Below are positions 34,103-43,012 of a stretch of DNA of 64,000 bases, one piece after another (within the stretch, counting starts at the first letter, position 1; the number at the start of each line of letters is the position of its first letter). The stretch comes from Burkholderia ambifaria (GTDB taxonomy: Bacteria > Pseudomonadota > Gammaproteobacteria > Burkholderiales > Burkholderiaceae): positions 38,400 to 102,399 of the forward strand of contig NZ_LKPJ01000027.1 of assembly GCF_001443045.1 (NCBI RefSeq), in the 5' to 3' direction. Made by a program: the position numbers and the translations under genes. A model generated the notes under the pieces. That model saw only the letters and a list, made by a program, of their open reading frames with translations. It did no database searches and had not been told where the DNA came from.

Positions 34103-36122
34103 GGGTGGACGCTCCTGCGGTCGTCGCCGCGGGCTGCGACGCCGAATCCAACGGCTGCGGCAGCGCGGGCGGACCGAACTTCGTGCCGGGCAGCGGCGTC
34201 GGCGTCAGCGGTACCGCGATGTCGTTGTCCGGCGGACGATACATCGACGTGCCGTTCGGATCGGCCGGCCCGTCCGCGCCCGGGTTCACGGGCGAGCCGT
34301 CCGGCGCATACATCGACGCGGTCGTCACCACGCGCGGCGTCAGCAGGTAGAACCGCTCCATGTGGTTGCCCGACTTGTCGGTGTACTTGAACAGGTTGCC
34401 GATCAGCGGAATGTCCGACAGCCACGGCACGCCGCTCTTGTTCAGCCGCACCTCGTCGTCGTTGAAGCCCGCGATCAGCAGGCTCTTGCCTTCGTCGATC
34501 ATCGTCTTGGTGACGATGTTGCGCTGCTGGATCACCGGCACGTTCGACACCGCCTGCCCCGGCACGATGTTGCCGTCCTGGATATCGATCGACATCATCA
34601 CGCTCTGCGGATTGCCTGAGACGGCGGCCGCGTTGCGGATCGCCTCGTCGACGATCATCGGCGTCACCTTGATGCTGGTGCCGGTTGTCACGCTGTACAG
34701 CGACGAATCCTGGTAGCCCTGCACCTGCACGTAGAACTGCGTGAGGTTCTCGAGAATGGCCTCGGTATTGTCGAGCGCGAGCACCTTCGGCTTCGAGCGC
34801 AGCTGCGCCTGCCCCTTCTGCGCGAGCGCATTCACGCGCGTGAGCAGGTAGTTGCGCAGCGAGCCGCCGATCGACGCGGTCAGCGCGATGCCGGTCGGCA
34901 TGAAGGTACCGGTCTGCCCGGTCTCCGACGCGCCGATGCCGAACGTGAGCGGCGGATTGCCGGCGCCGTTGTACTGCGTGTTGCCGTTCAGCGGGTTCTG
35001 GCCGTTGCCGATCTGCACGTCGCCGTGCGTCGTGTGCAGGCGCCAGTCGATCCCGAGGCTGTCGAGCGAATCCTCGTTGATGTCGATGATCGTCACGTTG
35101 ATCTCGACGATGCGCGGGCGCTCGTCGAGCTGGTCGATCAGCGACTGGTAGCGGTACATGTTCTCCGGCAAGTCGCGCACGATCACCGCGTTGATCGCCG
35201 GATCGGCGACGATCTGCGGCAGCGTGTCGCCACCACCTCCGGCCGAGAACGGCGAGAAGCCGCCGGCAGCGCTGTCCGTGCCGCCATAGCCGCCCTGCCG
35301 CGGGCCGCCGGACATATCGGGGAAGTCGAGCCGCGGCACCGCGATCGTCAGCCCCGAGCCGAGCTTGACCTGGCGCGCGGCCTGCCCGAGCGGCGTGCTC
35401 GACGGCGGCGCATTCGTGCCGCCGCCCTTGCCGAACAGCCGGCGCAGGATCGTCGCGACGCCCGGCACCGTCACCTCTTTGCCCGAGCGATTGATCGTGA
35501 AGTCGGACGCCCAGCCGTACTTGAGCCGGAACGCGCGGATGTCCGCATGCGCGCCGTTCGCCGACGGATCGCCGACCGAGCCGACCGCCTGCCGCACGAG
35601 CTCCACGTAGCGGCGCGGGCCGGCCACGTACACGCTGTTCGCGCGGTCGTTGATCACGAGCGTGTAGCGCTTGTCGGGAATCTGCATCGCCTGCAGCGCG
35701 CGGCCGATCTCGCCGGCCGCGTTCGGCGGGATCGGGATCATCTGCGTTTGCGACTGATCGGCCGGATCGACGTACAGGAACGAACCGTCGTAGTACCACG
35801 TGAGCCCGTAGGTCGAGCAGATCGTATCGAGCGTCTGCTGCGGCGTGCCCGAGAAGCGGCCGCTGATCACGCCGTCCACCTTCGGGTCGACCACGGCCGT
35901 CACGCCCTGCGACGACGCGAGCTCGCGAATGAAGTCGCCGATCTTCTTGCCGTTCGCGACGATCGTGAACGGCTTGTTGCGCCAGCGCAGGTCGGCCGCA
36001 CGCGCCGGCTGCGCGACCGTCATGCACAGCGATGCCGTGAGCAGCGCGGTCGCGCACATGGCGAGCGCGGCCCGTTGCAGACGGCGCGGTTGAAACCGGA
36101 TCGGGGCGACGCGTCGACGCAT
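34083..36122 (-). CDS. sctC: Type III secretion outer-membrane secretin SctC (YscC/HrcC)
   Basis: The product has 679 residues with a signal peptide (cleavage after ARA, near residue 42). It forms the outer-membrane ring through which substrates leave. The N-terminal ring domains (FTIVANGKKIGDFIRELASS and NDRANSVYVAGPRRYVELV) are followed by the secretin core with VPVIQQRNIVTKTMIDEGKS, LLIAGFNDDEV and the VPWLSDIPLIGNLFKY hallmark. A Gly-rich linker follows the third ring domain. The ATG at 36122 overlaps the sctS stop; the longer frame to 36437 is a shadow of sctS. Confidence 0.97.
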   Translation of the reverse strand: MRRRVAPIRFQPRRLQRAALAMCATALLTASLCMTVAQPARAADLRWRNKPFTIVANGKKIGDFIRELASSQGVTAVVDPKVDGVISGRFSGTPQQTLDTICSTYGLTWYYDGSFLYVDPADQSQTQMIPIPPNAAGEIGRALQAMQIPDKRYTLVINDRANSVYVAGPRRYVELVRQAVGSVGDPSANGAHADIRAFRLKYGWASDFTINRSGKEVTVPGVATILRRLFGKGGGTNAPPSSTPLGQAARQVKLGSGLTIAVPRLDFPDMSGGPRQGGYGGTDSAAGGFSPFSAGGGGDTLPQIVADPAINAVIVRDLPENMYRYQSLIDQLDERPRIVEINVTIIDINEDSLDSLGIDWRLHTTHGDVQIGNGQNPLNGNTQYNGAGNPPLTFGIGASETGQTGTFMPTGIALTASIGGSLRNYLLTRVNALAQKGQAQLRSKPKVLALDNTEAILENLTQFYVQVQGYQDSSLYSVTTGTSIKVTPMIVDEAIRNAAAVSGNPQSVMMSIDIQDGNIVPGQAVSNVPVIQQRNIVTKTMIDEGKSLLIAGFNDDEVRLNKSGVPWLSDIPLIGNLFKYTDKSGNHMERFYLLTPRVVTTASMYAPDGSPVNPGADGPADPNGTSMYRPPDNDIAVPLTPTPLPGTKFGPPALPQPLDSASQPAATTAGASTHVDDHH

Positions 36123-36400
36123 CAAAGCACTCCTGTGGAAGAAACGAACATGCGTTCCAGCGCCTGCTGCGCGAAGCGCAGCACCTCGCTGCCGAGCCAG
36201 CCGGACAGCAGCACGAGCGCGACCATCACGGCGATCAGCCGCACCGCGATGCCGATGTTGGCGTCCTGCACCTGCGTCACCGCCTGCAGGATCGCGACGA
36301 CCAGGCCGGTGACGGTGGCGATCAGCACGATCGGCAGCGACAGCAGCAGCACCAGCATCAGCGCCTGCCGGGTCAGGTCGAGGATCGTCGAGCTCGTCAT
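36122..36400 (-). CDS. sctS: Type III secretion export-gate protein SctS (YscS/HrcS)
   Basis: The product has 92 residues, the normal size. Two membrane hairpins are clear (LMLVLLLSLPIVLIATVTGL and the later VRLIAVMVALVLLSGWLG), and the conserved TQVQDANIG stretch lies between them, as in FliQ/YscS. Its start overlaps the sctV stop (ATGA) and its stop overlaps the sctC start. The order sctV-sctS-sctC is unusual, since sctS commonly lies next to sctR and sctT. Confidence 0.95.
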   Translation of the reverse strand: MTSSTILDLTRQALMLVLLLSLPIVLIATVTGLVVAILQAVTQVQDANIGIAVRLIAVMVALVLLSGWLGSEVLRFAQQALERMFVSSTGVL

Positions 36401-38610
36401 TGCACGACTCCCGGCGTGCGCACGCCGGCGCCCGCACCGAGCGTGCCGTCGTCCGGCGGGTTCTTCACCCACCCGACCGTATGAAGCTGCACGTCCTCCT
36501 CGACCTCCTGATACGACAGCACCGCGAGTTCGGGCAGCACCGGCTGCAGGATCGTCTTCACGTAGCGGCGCGCGCCGAGCGCGACCATCACCGCGAGGCG
36601 CGCGGTGCCTTGCGGGTTGCCGTGGCCGCCCGGGCCGGCCGTCTGTGTTGCCGTTGCGGCCTGCACAATCGCGCGCACCTGCTCGCCGATATCCTGCTTG
36701 ATCGCGCTCGACAGCGCGAGGAAATTGCCCTGCTTGGTGCGCATCACCGCGTTCTCGATCCGCTCCTGCAGGTTCTGCTCGAACAGCACGACGCGCAGCT
36801 GGCGCGCCGCGCCCGCATGCCGATCGGTGATCATCCGGCGCAGGTCGACGCGCACCAGCTCGACCAGTGCGATCACGTCGTCCGGCTCGTTCGGCGCCCA
36901 CGTGATCAGGCTTTCGAAGATCACGCGCAGGTTGCGGATCGGCACCTGCTCGGCGAGCAGCCGGCGCAGCACCTCGGTCACGCGCTGCAGCGGCACGAGC
37001 CGCGTCAGTTCGCCGACGAGTTCGGGGTGCTCGCGGCGCACCAGATGCACGAGCGCCTGCGTCTCCTGGATGCCGAGCAATTCGTCCGCGTGCTGGCGCA
37101 CGATCTGCTCGACATGCGCGGCGAGCGCGCCTTCGCTCGTCAGCCACTTGCCGTCCGGCGCCGCGCCGTCGGGCTTGATCCACAGCGCGGTCGCGAACGG
37201 GCCGAACGCCTCGGCCGGCTGGCGTTCCGCGCGCTCCGGCAGCGGCGCGACGCCATCCCACAGCAGCCAGCCCGGCTTCAACGCGCCATGCGCGGCGAGC
37301 ACGTCCTGCAGATAGATGCGGTACGTGCCGGCCGGCGCGCCCTCGTCGTCGTTCAGCGTGATGCGCGGAAACACCGTGCCGATATCCGCGTCGACGCGCG
37401 CCTTCGCGCTCGACAGCGCGGCTTGCAGCTGCGCGAGGTTCAGCGTCGTGCGCAGGTCGTCCGACAGCGACACCGCGATCAGCGACGTGACGCCCGCCGC
37501 ATGCGACACCTTCGCGGGCTGGCCGTCGTCGGCCGCGCCGACGCGTCCGGCGATATGAATCAGGTTGAAGCTCGGCGCGGTCGTCTTGCGCTTGAGCTGC
37601 GTGAACGCGAACACGCCGAGGCCGACGGCGATCAGCGCGAACGACCACTTCGGGAAGCCCGGCACGACGAGGAAGCCGGCCAGCACCAGCGCCGCGATCA
37701 ACAGCGCACGCGGATGCGCGCCGAGCTGCTCGCCCAGCTGTTCGCCGAGCTGGCGCTGCCGCGCGTCGCGCGTCGCGACGCGCGTCGTCACGATGCCGGC
37801 CGCGATCGATACCAGCAGCGACGGAATCTGCGATGCCATCCCGTCGCCGACCGTCAGGATCGCGTAGCGCTGCAGCGCCTGGCCGATATCCATCCCGTGC
37901 ATCAGCGTGCCGACCGCGATCCCCGCGACGATGTTGATGAACGCGATCACGAGGCCCGCGATCGCGTCGCCCTTCACGAACTTCATCGCGCCGTCCATCG
38001 CGCCGTGCATCTGCGATTCCTGCTCCAGCTTCTCGCGGCGCTCGCGCGCCTCGTCGGCGCTGATGATGCCCGCGCGCAGGTCCGCGTCGATGCTCATCTG
38101 CTTGCCCGGCATCGCGTCGAGCGAGAAGCGCGCGCCGACTTCCGCGACCCGCTCCGAGCCTTTCGCGATCACGATGAACTGCACGACGGCGATCACGAGG
38201 AACACCACGCCGCCCACCACGACGTTATTGCCGACCACGAGCCGCCCGAACGCATCGATCACGTGACCCGCGTTCGCGTGCAGCAGGATCAGCTTGCACG
38301 ACGCGATGTTCAGCGCGAGCCGGAACAGCGTGGTGAACAGCAGCAACGCGGGAAACGACGAGAAGCTGACCGCCGACGGCACGTAGGTGGACACCGTCAG
38401 CAGCACGACGCTCGCCGCGAGGTTCAGCGAGATCATCCCGTCGAGCGCGACCTGCGGCAGCGGCAGGATGAACAGCGCGACCACCGACACGATGAACGCG
38501 GCGAGAAACAGATCGGCGCGCGGCGATGCCCCGAGACGCCGCCCGGACACGCTGCGGCCGGCGGAAAAGATCCGCTGCCAGTCGCGAGGGAGCGCCTTCG
38601 GTTCTGCCAT
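36397..38610 (-). CDS. sctV: Type III secretion export-gate protein SctV (YscV/HrcV/FlhA family)
   Basis: The product has 737 residues, normal for the family. SctV forms the nonameric ring that selects substrates. The N-terminal half has eight membrane segments with family landmarks PSAVSFSSFPALLLFTTLFR, LNIASCKLILLHANAG and MPGKQMSIDADLRAG; the C-terminal half is the cytoplasmic ring domain, ending before the sctS overlap. The ATG at 38610 gives a leader of about 70 bases from the deduced transcription start, like that of the giant gene; an upstream ATG at 38655 would leave only 26 bases. It is the first gene of the minus-strand operon of 13 T3SS genes ending with sctU. Confidence 0.95.
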   Translation of the reverse strand: MAEPKALPRDWQRIFSAGRSVSGRRLGASPRADLFLAAFIVSVVALFILPLPQVALDGMISLNLAASVVLLTVSTYVPSAVSFSSFPALLLFTTLFRLALNIASCKLILLHANAGHVIDAFGRLVVGNNVVVGGVVFLVIAVVQFIVIAKGSERVAEVGARFSLDAMPGKQMSIDADLRAGIISADEARERREKLEQESQMHGAMDGAMKFVKGDAIAGLVIAFINIVAGIAVGTLMHGMDIGQALQRYAILTVGDGMASQIPSLLVSIAAGIVTTRVATRDARQRQLGEQLGEQLGAHPRALLIAALVLAGFLVVPGFPKWSFALIAVGLGVFAFTQLKRKTTAPSFNLIHIAGRVGAADDGQPAKVSHAAGVTSLIAVSLSDDLRTTLNLAQLQAALSSAKARVDADIGTVFPRITLNDDEGAPAGTYRIYLQDVLAAHGALKPGWLLWDGVAPLPERAERQPAEAFGPFATALWIKPDGAAPDGKWLTSEGALAAHVEQIVRQHADELLGIQETQALVHLVRREHPELVGELTRLVPLQRVTEVLRRLLAEQVPIRNLRVIFESLITWAPNEPDDVIALVELVRVDLRRMITDRHAGAARQLRVVLFEQNLQERIENAVMRTKQGNFLALSSAIKQDIGEQVRAIVQAATATQTAGPGGHGNPQGTARLAVMVALGARRYVKTILQPVLPELAVLSYQEVEEDVQLHTVGWVKNPPDDGTLGAGAGVRTPGVVQ

Positions 38611-38687
38611 CGTGCCGTCGTCCTGTCGTTGTCGCCGGCGGGCGCGGGCCGTCATGCCCCGTGTCGCGCGGACCGTTGAATGGGACG

Positions 38688-38773
38688 AGTGTAGCGATGC
38701 GAAACCGCGTAAAAAGGGACGCGCCTCGTAGCGGCGCGGCGGTTTTCCCGCGACGATCGGATCGGACTACGAA
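38688..38773 (-). promoter_or_regulatory. T3SS-type paired-box promoter of the sctV operon
   Basis: Read on the minus strand: TTCGTAG (38773-38767), 35 bp, CTACGAG (38731-38725), 31 bp, TACACT (38693-38688). The box-to-minus-10 distance is identical to that of the sctQ and giant-gene promoters. The deduced transcription start is near 38681. Confidence 0.82.
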
Positions 38774-38848
38774 ACCCGGCGGCGCCTGCGCGCGCGCATC
38801 GCCGGAACCGCTTCCATCGCGCGGCGGGCGCCGCGCGGGCGCAACGGG

Positions 38849-39682
38849 TCAGGACTCCAGACGGCGTGCGGCGAGATACGCGAGCTGCGCGCGGTTCTGG
38901 ACGTTGAAGAGTTTTTCGAGCGAACGGATATGGTGCCCGACCTTGTGCAGCGACGTGCGCAGCGCGCTCGCGATCTCCTGGTCGGACAGTCCGTGCACGA
39001 GGCGCTCGAGCACCTGCTGCTGCTCGTCGCCGAGCGCGAAGCCGCGCATGCGCGCGATGCGTGCCTCGAGAAACGGCAGCGCGACGCGATGCACGGCGAG
39101 ACTCACCGACAGCGCGCCGCCGATCACGCGATCGTCGATCCACTCGGTGCCGTGTGCCTCCGACGTGACGTTCACCGCGACGCGCAGGTCGAGCCGCGGC
39201 GCCGACAGGCTGAAGATCACGCCGCTGTTCATTGCATGCGCACGCAAATGGCCGGCCAGCGCGAGCACCTTGCGATCGCCGTTGCCCTGCGCGGCCGACT
39301 CGATCTCGTCGAGCCGCCACGCGACCGGAAAGCCGCTCTGCCGCACCTGCGCGAAACGCGGGTCGCTCTCGTAGAGCATGCCCTCGATATATGGCTGCAT
39401 GAACGTCGCGGGCGCGAGATCGCGCAGCAAATGCGCACACAGGATGCGCCGTCCGATCATCTCGTACGCGCCGTAACCGAGCGTGCTGAAACCGATTTGC
39501 CGCAGTCGCGCATGGCATTGCGCAAAATCGACGGGATTCGGGTCGGATTTACCTGGCACAACTTGAATGCCGGTAAAAACGTCGCGATCGAATGCATGAA
39601 TTTCTTTCGAATAAGCGGCAGCCGCCGCAATATCCGCTTGCGAGAACCACTCGACGCGTGGCGCGTCGTCAGCATAGGTCAT
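38849..39682 (-). CDS. LuxR-family transcriptional regulator next to the T3SS operon
   Basis: The product has 277 residues. The N-terminal 200 residues resemble the autoinducer-binding fold (FSTLGYGAYEMIGRRILCAH, the middle FPVAWRLDEIE), but I cannot identify the residues that bind acyl-homoserine lactones, so the ligand is open. The C-terminal LuxR helix-turn-helix is clear: VLERLVHGLSDQEIASALRT and KVGHHIRSLEKLFNVQNRAQ. The internal start at 39682 has a good spacing to a G-rich site; an extension to 39793 would cross the intergenic control region. It is divergent from a second LuxR-type gene with the same plan and lies upstream of the sctV promoter, so it probably controls the island. Confidence 0.87.
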   Translation of the reverse strand: MTYADDAPRVEWFSQADIAAAAAYSKEIHAFDRDVFTGIQVVPGKSDPNPVDFAQCHARLRQIGFSTLGYGAYEMIGRRILCAHLLRDLAPATFMQPYIEGMLYESDPRFAQVRQSGFPVAWRLDEIESAAQGNGDRKVLALAGHLRAHAMNSGVIFSLSAPRLDLRVAVNVTSEAHGTEWIDDRVIGGALSVSLAVHRVALPFLEARIARMRGFALGDEQQQVLERLVHGLSDQEIASALRTSLHKVGHHIRSLEKLFNVQNRAQLAYLAARRLES

Positions 39683-39767
39683 GAGGAGCCCACCCTTCCC
39701 AATATGTGAACTTGCCCCGTCACGCTTTGGTCTTTTCTTTATGATTTTCTGGTCGTCTCTATAGCGT

Positions 39768-39840
39768 GGCGAATATGAACCTTTCGCCCGCATTAGTATT
39801 ACGGCATATTACGCGCACACAGGCATTTTTGTACAATGCC
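39768..39840. promoter_or_regulatory. Two imperfect inverted repeats and a -10 element between the divergent LuxR genes
   Basis: GGCGAA (39768-39773) and TTCGCC (39783-39788) form one inverted repeat with 9 bp between. GGCATT (39822-39827) and AATGCC (39835-39840) form another with 7 bp between, and this one covers TACAAT (39832-39837), the likely -10 of the plus-strand gene. These are candidate operators of the LuxR proteins. The whole 278-bp gap is AT-richer than average. Confidence 0.5.
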
Positions 39841-39960
39841 CCCGCGTTTCGTCTGGATGACGATCGGCGCATATCATAAAGATGCTCGATCGCATCGTCG
39901 CGGTGCCGTGCACGACACGGCTGCCGCCACGCGATGCGCGTCGATTCCGAGGGATGGCTC

Positions 39961-40866
39961 ATGTCCGATATTGCATTGCATGAAGAAGCGGTCGCCCCAA
40001 CCATGTCCCGCCCGCCCCGGCGGACGGTCGCCTGCACCGACGCGTCGAGAGAGCGCCCGGTGCAGGTCGTCTGGTGCGACGACGTCAAGCGCGGCGACAT
40101 CGCGCAACCGAATGCGCCGAAGCTCGGCGTCGCCGATACGCTCGCGCACGCGCAGAGCACCGCGGAGCGCAACCGGATCGTCGCAAGCCTGCTGCACCTG
40201 ACGGGCTTCTCGACGTTCGCGTACTTCGCGCTCGAATTCTCGCGGGAGCGCGTCGAGAGTCTCTACCTGCACGAGGCGTTCACGCCGACCACCTATCGCG
40301 GCGACTACGTGCGGCACAACCATCACGACATCGATCCGCGCACGCTCGACGCGCGCGTGTGCAACATGCCGATCGTGTGGGACCTGCAGCAGCTGCGCCG
40401 CGAACATCGCGAGCGCGACGACGGCCCGTGCGTGACGCCGGCCGCGCTCGACGGTTTCCTGCAGACGATGCAGGACGACGGGATGTGCAGCGGCATCATG
40501 TATTCGATGGCCGTGCCCGGCACGCGGCTGCATGCGTTCATGAGCTTCACCGCACCGCGCCGCACGCGCGAGTGGATCACGCCGGCGACGATCGAGCAGG
40601 CGCTGTCGATCGGGCTGTCGGTACACAAGTTCGCGTCGCCGCAACTGATCGCGACATCGCGCGAACGCGCGGTCAACGGGCTCACGCCGTTCGAGCAGGA
40701 ACTGCTGCTCGGCATCGCGGAAGGCGCATCCGACAAGGAGATCGGCCGGCGCCTCGACACCAGCGCGCACAACGTCGACTATCACCTGCGCAAGCTGCGC
40801 AAGCGCTTCGGCGTCGCGAACCGGATCCAGCTCACGTACCTGACGTCGAAGCTAGAGCTGATCTGA
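39961..40866 (+). CDS. LuxR-family transcriptional regulator, second of a divergent pair
   Basis: The product has 301 residues. Residues about 60-220 look like an autoinducer-binding-type domain (FSTFAYFALEFSRERVESLY, MPIVWDLQQLRREH), followed by the LuxR helix-turn-helix (ELLLGIAEGASDKEIGRRLD, then NVDYHLRKLRKRFGVANRIQ). It shares motif order and several landmarks with the divergent gene at 38849-39682, so the two look like paralogues. The ATG at 39961 has a GAGG eight bases before it; an ATG at 39934 lacks one. The first 40 residues are a variable tail. A role in T3SS control is inferred from position only. Confidence 0.87.
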   Translation: MSDIALHEEAVAPTMSRPPRRTVACTDASRERPVQVVWCDDVKRGDIAQPNAPKLGVADTLAHAQSTAERNRIVASLLHLTGFSTFAYFALEFSRERVESLYLHEAFTPTTYRGDYVRHNHHDIDPRTLDARVCNMPIVWDLQQLRREHRERDDGPCVTPAALDGFLQTMQDDGMCSGIMYSMAVPGTRLHAFMSFTAPRRTREWITPATIEQALSIGLSVHKFASPQLIATSRERAVNGLTPFEQELLLGIAEGASDKEIGRRLDTSAHNVDYHLRKLRKRFGVANRIQLTYLTSKLELI

Positions 40867-40889
40867 CGCATGCCATTTGCCCGCGTAAA

Positions 40890-40922
40890 CGCACATGCCG
40901 GCCTCGCGGGCCGGCATGTGCG
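40890..40922. terminator. Perfect 14-bp hairpin between convergent genes
   Basis: CGCACATGCCGGCC pairs with GGCCGGCATGTGCG over a five-base loop. It lies in the 83-bp gap between the second luxR gene and the NRAMP-type gene, which converge, so it probably ends both transcripts. T-runs are short on both sides. Confidence 0.65.
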
Positions 40923-40949
40923 CACTTCGACGGATGACGCCGTACGCCG

Positions 40950-42596
40950 TTACTTCAGCAGCGTCATCTGCACGACCTTGACGATCACGAGACCGACCGC
41001 GACCACCAGATAGCCGCGCAGCACGGCCATCCAGACGCGCATGGCCACCGTCATGTTCTGCGGCTCGAGCGTGTCGAGCGGCGGCATGCGCCACGTGTCG
41101 CGCAGCGTGCGGTCGATGCCCGGCTCGACGACACGCTTGTTGCGACGGATCAGCACCGTCGCGAGATAGCCCACGATCGCGAGCACCGTGCCGCCGACCA
41201 GCACGTCGACGATCGCTTCGCCGCTGATGTCCGGATACATCACCGATGCGGTCAGGATGATCGACAGCAGCACGAGCACCCAGACCACCGCGCCCGTGAA
41301 CACGTTGAGCTTCGTCGAATTGACCCACGGGCCGAGCACCTGGCGATCGTTGCAGAGCACGAGCAGGAACACCGTCGCGCTCGGCAGCAGCACGCCCGCG
41401 AGCGTCTGCACGGCTTCGGTCAGCAGGCCGAGCGGGCTGCCCGGAATCAGCACGAGCGCGGCAGCGGCCGCGACGATCCCGAAGTAGACGAGATAGAAAC
41501 CCTTCGCATCCGACACGCCGCGATGCAGCGAATGGCGGATCTTGAACACATCGCCGATCGCGTACGCGGTCGACAGCGACACCGCCGCCGCGCCGATGAT
41601 GCACGCATCGAGCAGCGCGACCGCGAACAACGTCGCGCTCGTGCGGCCCGCATACTTCTCGAGGCCCGCGATCACGCCGCCCGCGTCGGTGAAGTTGCCT
41701 GCTTCCGAATGGCCGCCGAACAGCGCGGCGCTGAAGCCGATCATCGCGACCGCGCCGATCAGCACGAACGCGATGCCGATCCACAGATCGACCTTCTCGT
41801 ACTTCATGAAGCGCGGCGTGATGCGCTTGTCGATCACGTAGCTCTGCTGGAAGAACAGCTGCCACGGCGCGACCGTCGTGCCGACGATGCCGATCACGAG
41901 CAGCATCACGTCGGACAGCTTCGCATGCGCGGGCCAGTTCGGCACGAAGAAGTCGCGCGACATCTGCGACACCGGCGGGTGGATCGACACGAGCACCGGC
42001 ACCAGCAGCAGGCTCAGCACACACAGCCCGATCGCGAACCGCTCGAAGCGCCTGAAGTCGCCGGTACTCACCGCGGCCATCGTCAGCGCGGCGGCCACGC
42101 ACACGCCGGCAACCTTCGGGAGCCCGAAGAAAGCCAGCACGAACGTGATGCCGATGAACTCGGTGACGATCGTCAGCGCATTGAGCAGGAACAGGTCGAT
42201 CACGCTGAACGCACCCCAGAACTTGCCGAAGCGCTCGAAGATCAGGCGCGCATGGCCGACGCCGGTGACCGCGCCGAGGCGCAGCACCATTTCCTGGTTC
42301 ACGTACAGCACCGGCACGAGCAGCAGCAGCGTCCACAGCAGCGTCGTGCCGTAGTTCTGGCCGGCCTGCGTGTAGGTGCCGAATGCGCCGGCATCGTTGT
42401 CGCCGACCATCACGATCAGGCCGGGGCCGACGATCGCGAGCAGCGTGCGCAGGCGTGCCCACCATGTGCCGCGTGCGGCGGTGTCGTGATGCGAGATCGT
42501 GCCGAGGGCACCGCGGATGTCGCCCAGGTGGGCTTCGTCGAGCACGGCGCTGCGTTCGACGGCGATCGGTGGAGAGACGTTGGATGGCGTGGACAT
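40950..42596 (-). CDS. NRAMP-family-related divalent metal ion transporter with non-canonical ion site
   Basis: The product has 548 residues and about 11-12 membrane segments. It has the NRAMP fold landmarks, but the metal-binding motifs differ: the first helix has VGDNDAGAFGTY where canonical Mn/Fe transporters have DPGN, and the sixth helix has TTVAPWQLFF where they have a Met-Pro-His type motif. This places it in the NRAMP-related branch, some members of which move Mg or other ions. The N-terminal 60 residues are cytoplasmic, and a hydrophilic stretch near 480-515 precedes the last helix. The start is the ATG at 42596; an upstream ATG at 42650 lacks a ribosome site. Two tiny genes lie upstream on the same strand. 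Substrate is uncertain. Confidence 0.87.
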   Translation of the reverse strand: MSTPSNVSPPIAVERSAVLDEAHLGDIRGALGTISHHDTAARGTWWARLRTLLAIVGPGLIVMVGDNDAGAFGTYTQAGQNYGTTLLWTLLLLVPVLYVNQEMVLRLGAVTGVGHARLIFERFGKFWGAFSVIDLFLLNALTIVTEFIGITFVLAFFGLPKVAGVCVAAALTMAAVSTGDFRRFERFAIGLCVLSLLLVPVLVSIHPPVSQMSRDFFVPNWPAHAKLSDVMLLVIGIVGTTVAPWQLFFQQSYVIDKRITPRFMKYEKVDLWIGIAFVLIGAVAMIGFSAALFGGHSEAGNFTDAGGVIAGLEKYAGRTSATLFAVALLDACIIGAAAVSLSTAYAIGDVFKIRHSLHRGVSDAKGFYLVYFGIVAAAAALVLIPGSPLGLLTEAVQTLAGVLLPSATVFLLVLCNDRQVLGPWVNSTKLNVFTGAVVWVLVLLSIILTASVMYPDISGEAIVDVLVGGTVLAIVGYLATVLIRRNKRVVEPGIDRTLRDTWRMPPLDTLEPQNMTVAMRVWMAVLRGYLVVAVGLVIVKVVQMTLLK

Positions 42597-42704
42597 GATG
42601 AATTCCGTACGGCTGGTTTTTTTATCCGGCCAAGCGTGTGGCCTTGGCATACGCGCGCGGAACGGGCCCGCATGCGCATGCCGAGACGCGCTCGGCGTGT
42701 CGGT

Positions 42705-42842
42705 TCAGTCGAGCAGCGATTTCAACCGGGCGAACCAACGGGAGAACACGCGCGGACGCGCGTCGAGCATCAGCATCGCGTCGTAGTGCGGACGCGAGTG
42801 CGCGACCTGCGGGAGATTCGACAGCAGAAGGCCGAAGTTCAT
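42705..42842 (-). CDS. Small 45-residue protein upstream of the metal transporter gene
   Basis: The product starts MNFGLLLSNLPQVAHSRPHY and ends SRWFARLKSLLD. It has no close family that I recognise. An AGGAG site lies at good distance before the ATG (42842), far better than random. It ends 108 bp before the transporter start and lies on the same strand, so it is likely in the same transcript. The C-terminal 20 residues can form a basic amphipathic helix. Confidence 0.5.
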   Translation of the reverse strand: MNFGLLLSNLPQVAHSRPHYDAMLMLDARPRVFSRWFARLKSLLD

Positions 42843-42925
42843 GGTCTGGCTCCTGGCGGCGACGGCATGCGTGCCGGCCGCGTGGTGGGCGCGGGGCCAG
42901 TCCGGGGCCTGAACGGCGTGTCAGG

Positions 42926-43012
42926 CTAGTCGGCCGGCGTGTCCCTGCGACCCGGGTTCAAAAGGGTCTGTTGGTGCAACGGGCATAAGGGACAACTGTC
43001 ACTGTCGTTCAT
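42926..43012 (-). CDS. 28-residue CxxCxxH peptide upstream of the metal transporter gene
   Basis: The peptide starts MNDSDSCPLCPLHQQTLL and ends RRDTPAD. Cys7, Cys10 and His13 make a compact possible metal-binding site. A strong AGGAG site lies seven bases before the ATG at 43012. It is on the same strand as, and upstream of, the 45-residue protein gene and the transporter gene. A regulatory leader peptide or a metal-binding mini-protein are both possible; the longer frame to 43159 has no support. Confidence 0.5.
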   Translation of the reverse strand: MNDSDSCPLCPLHQQTLLNPGRRDTPAD

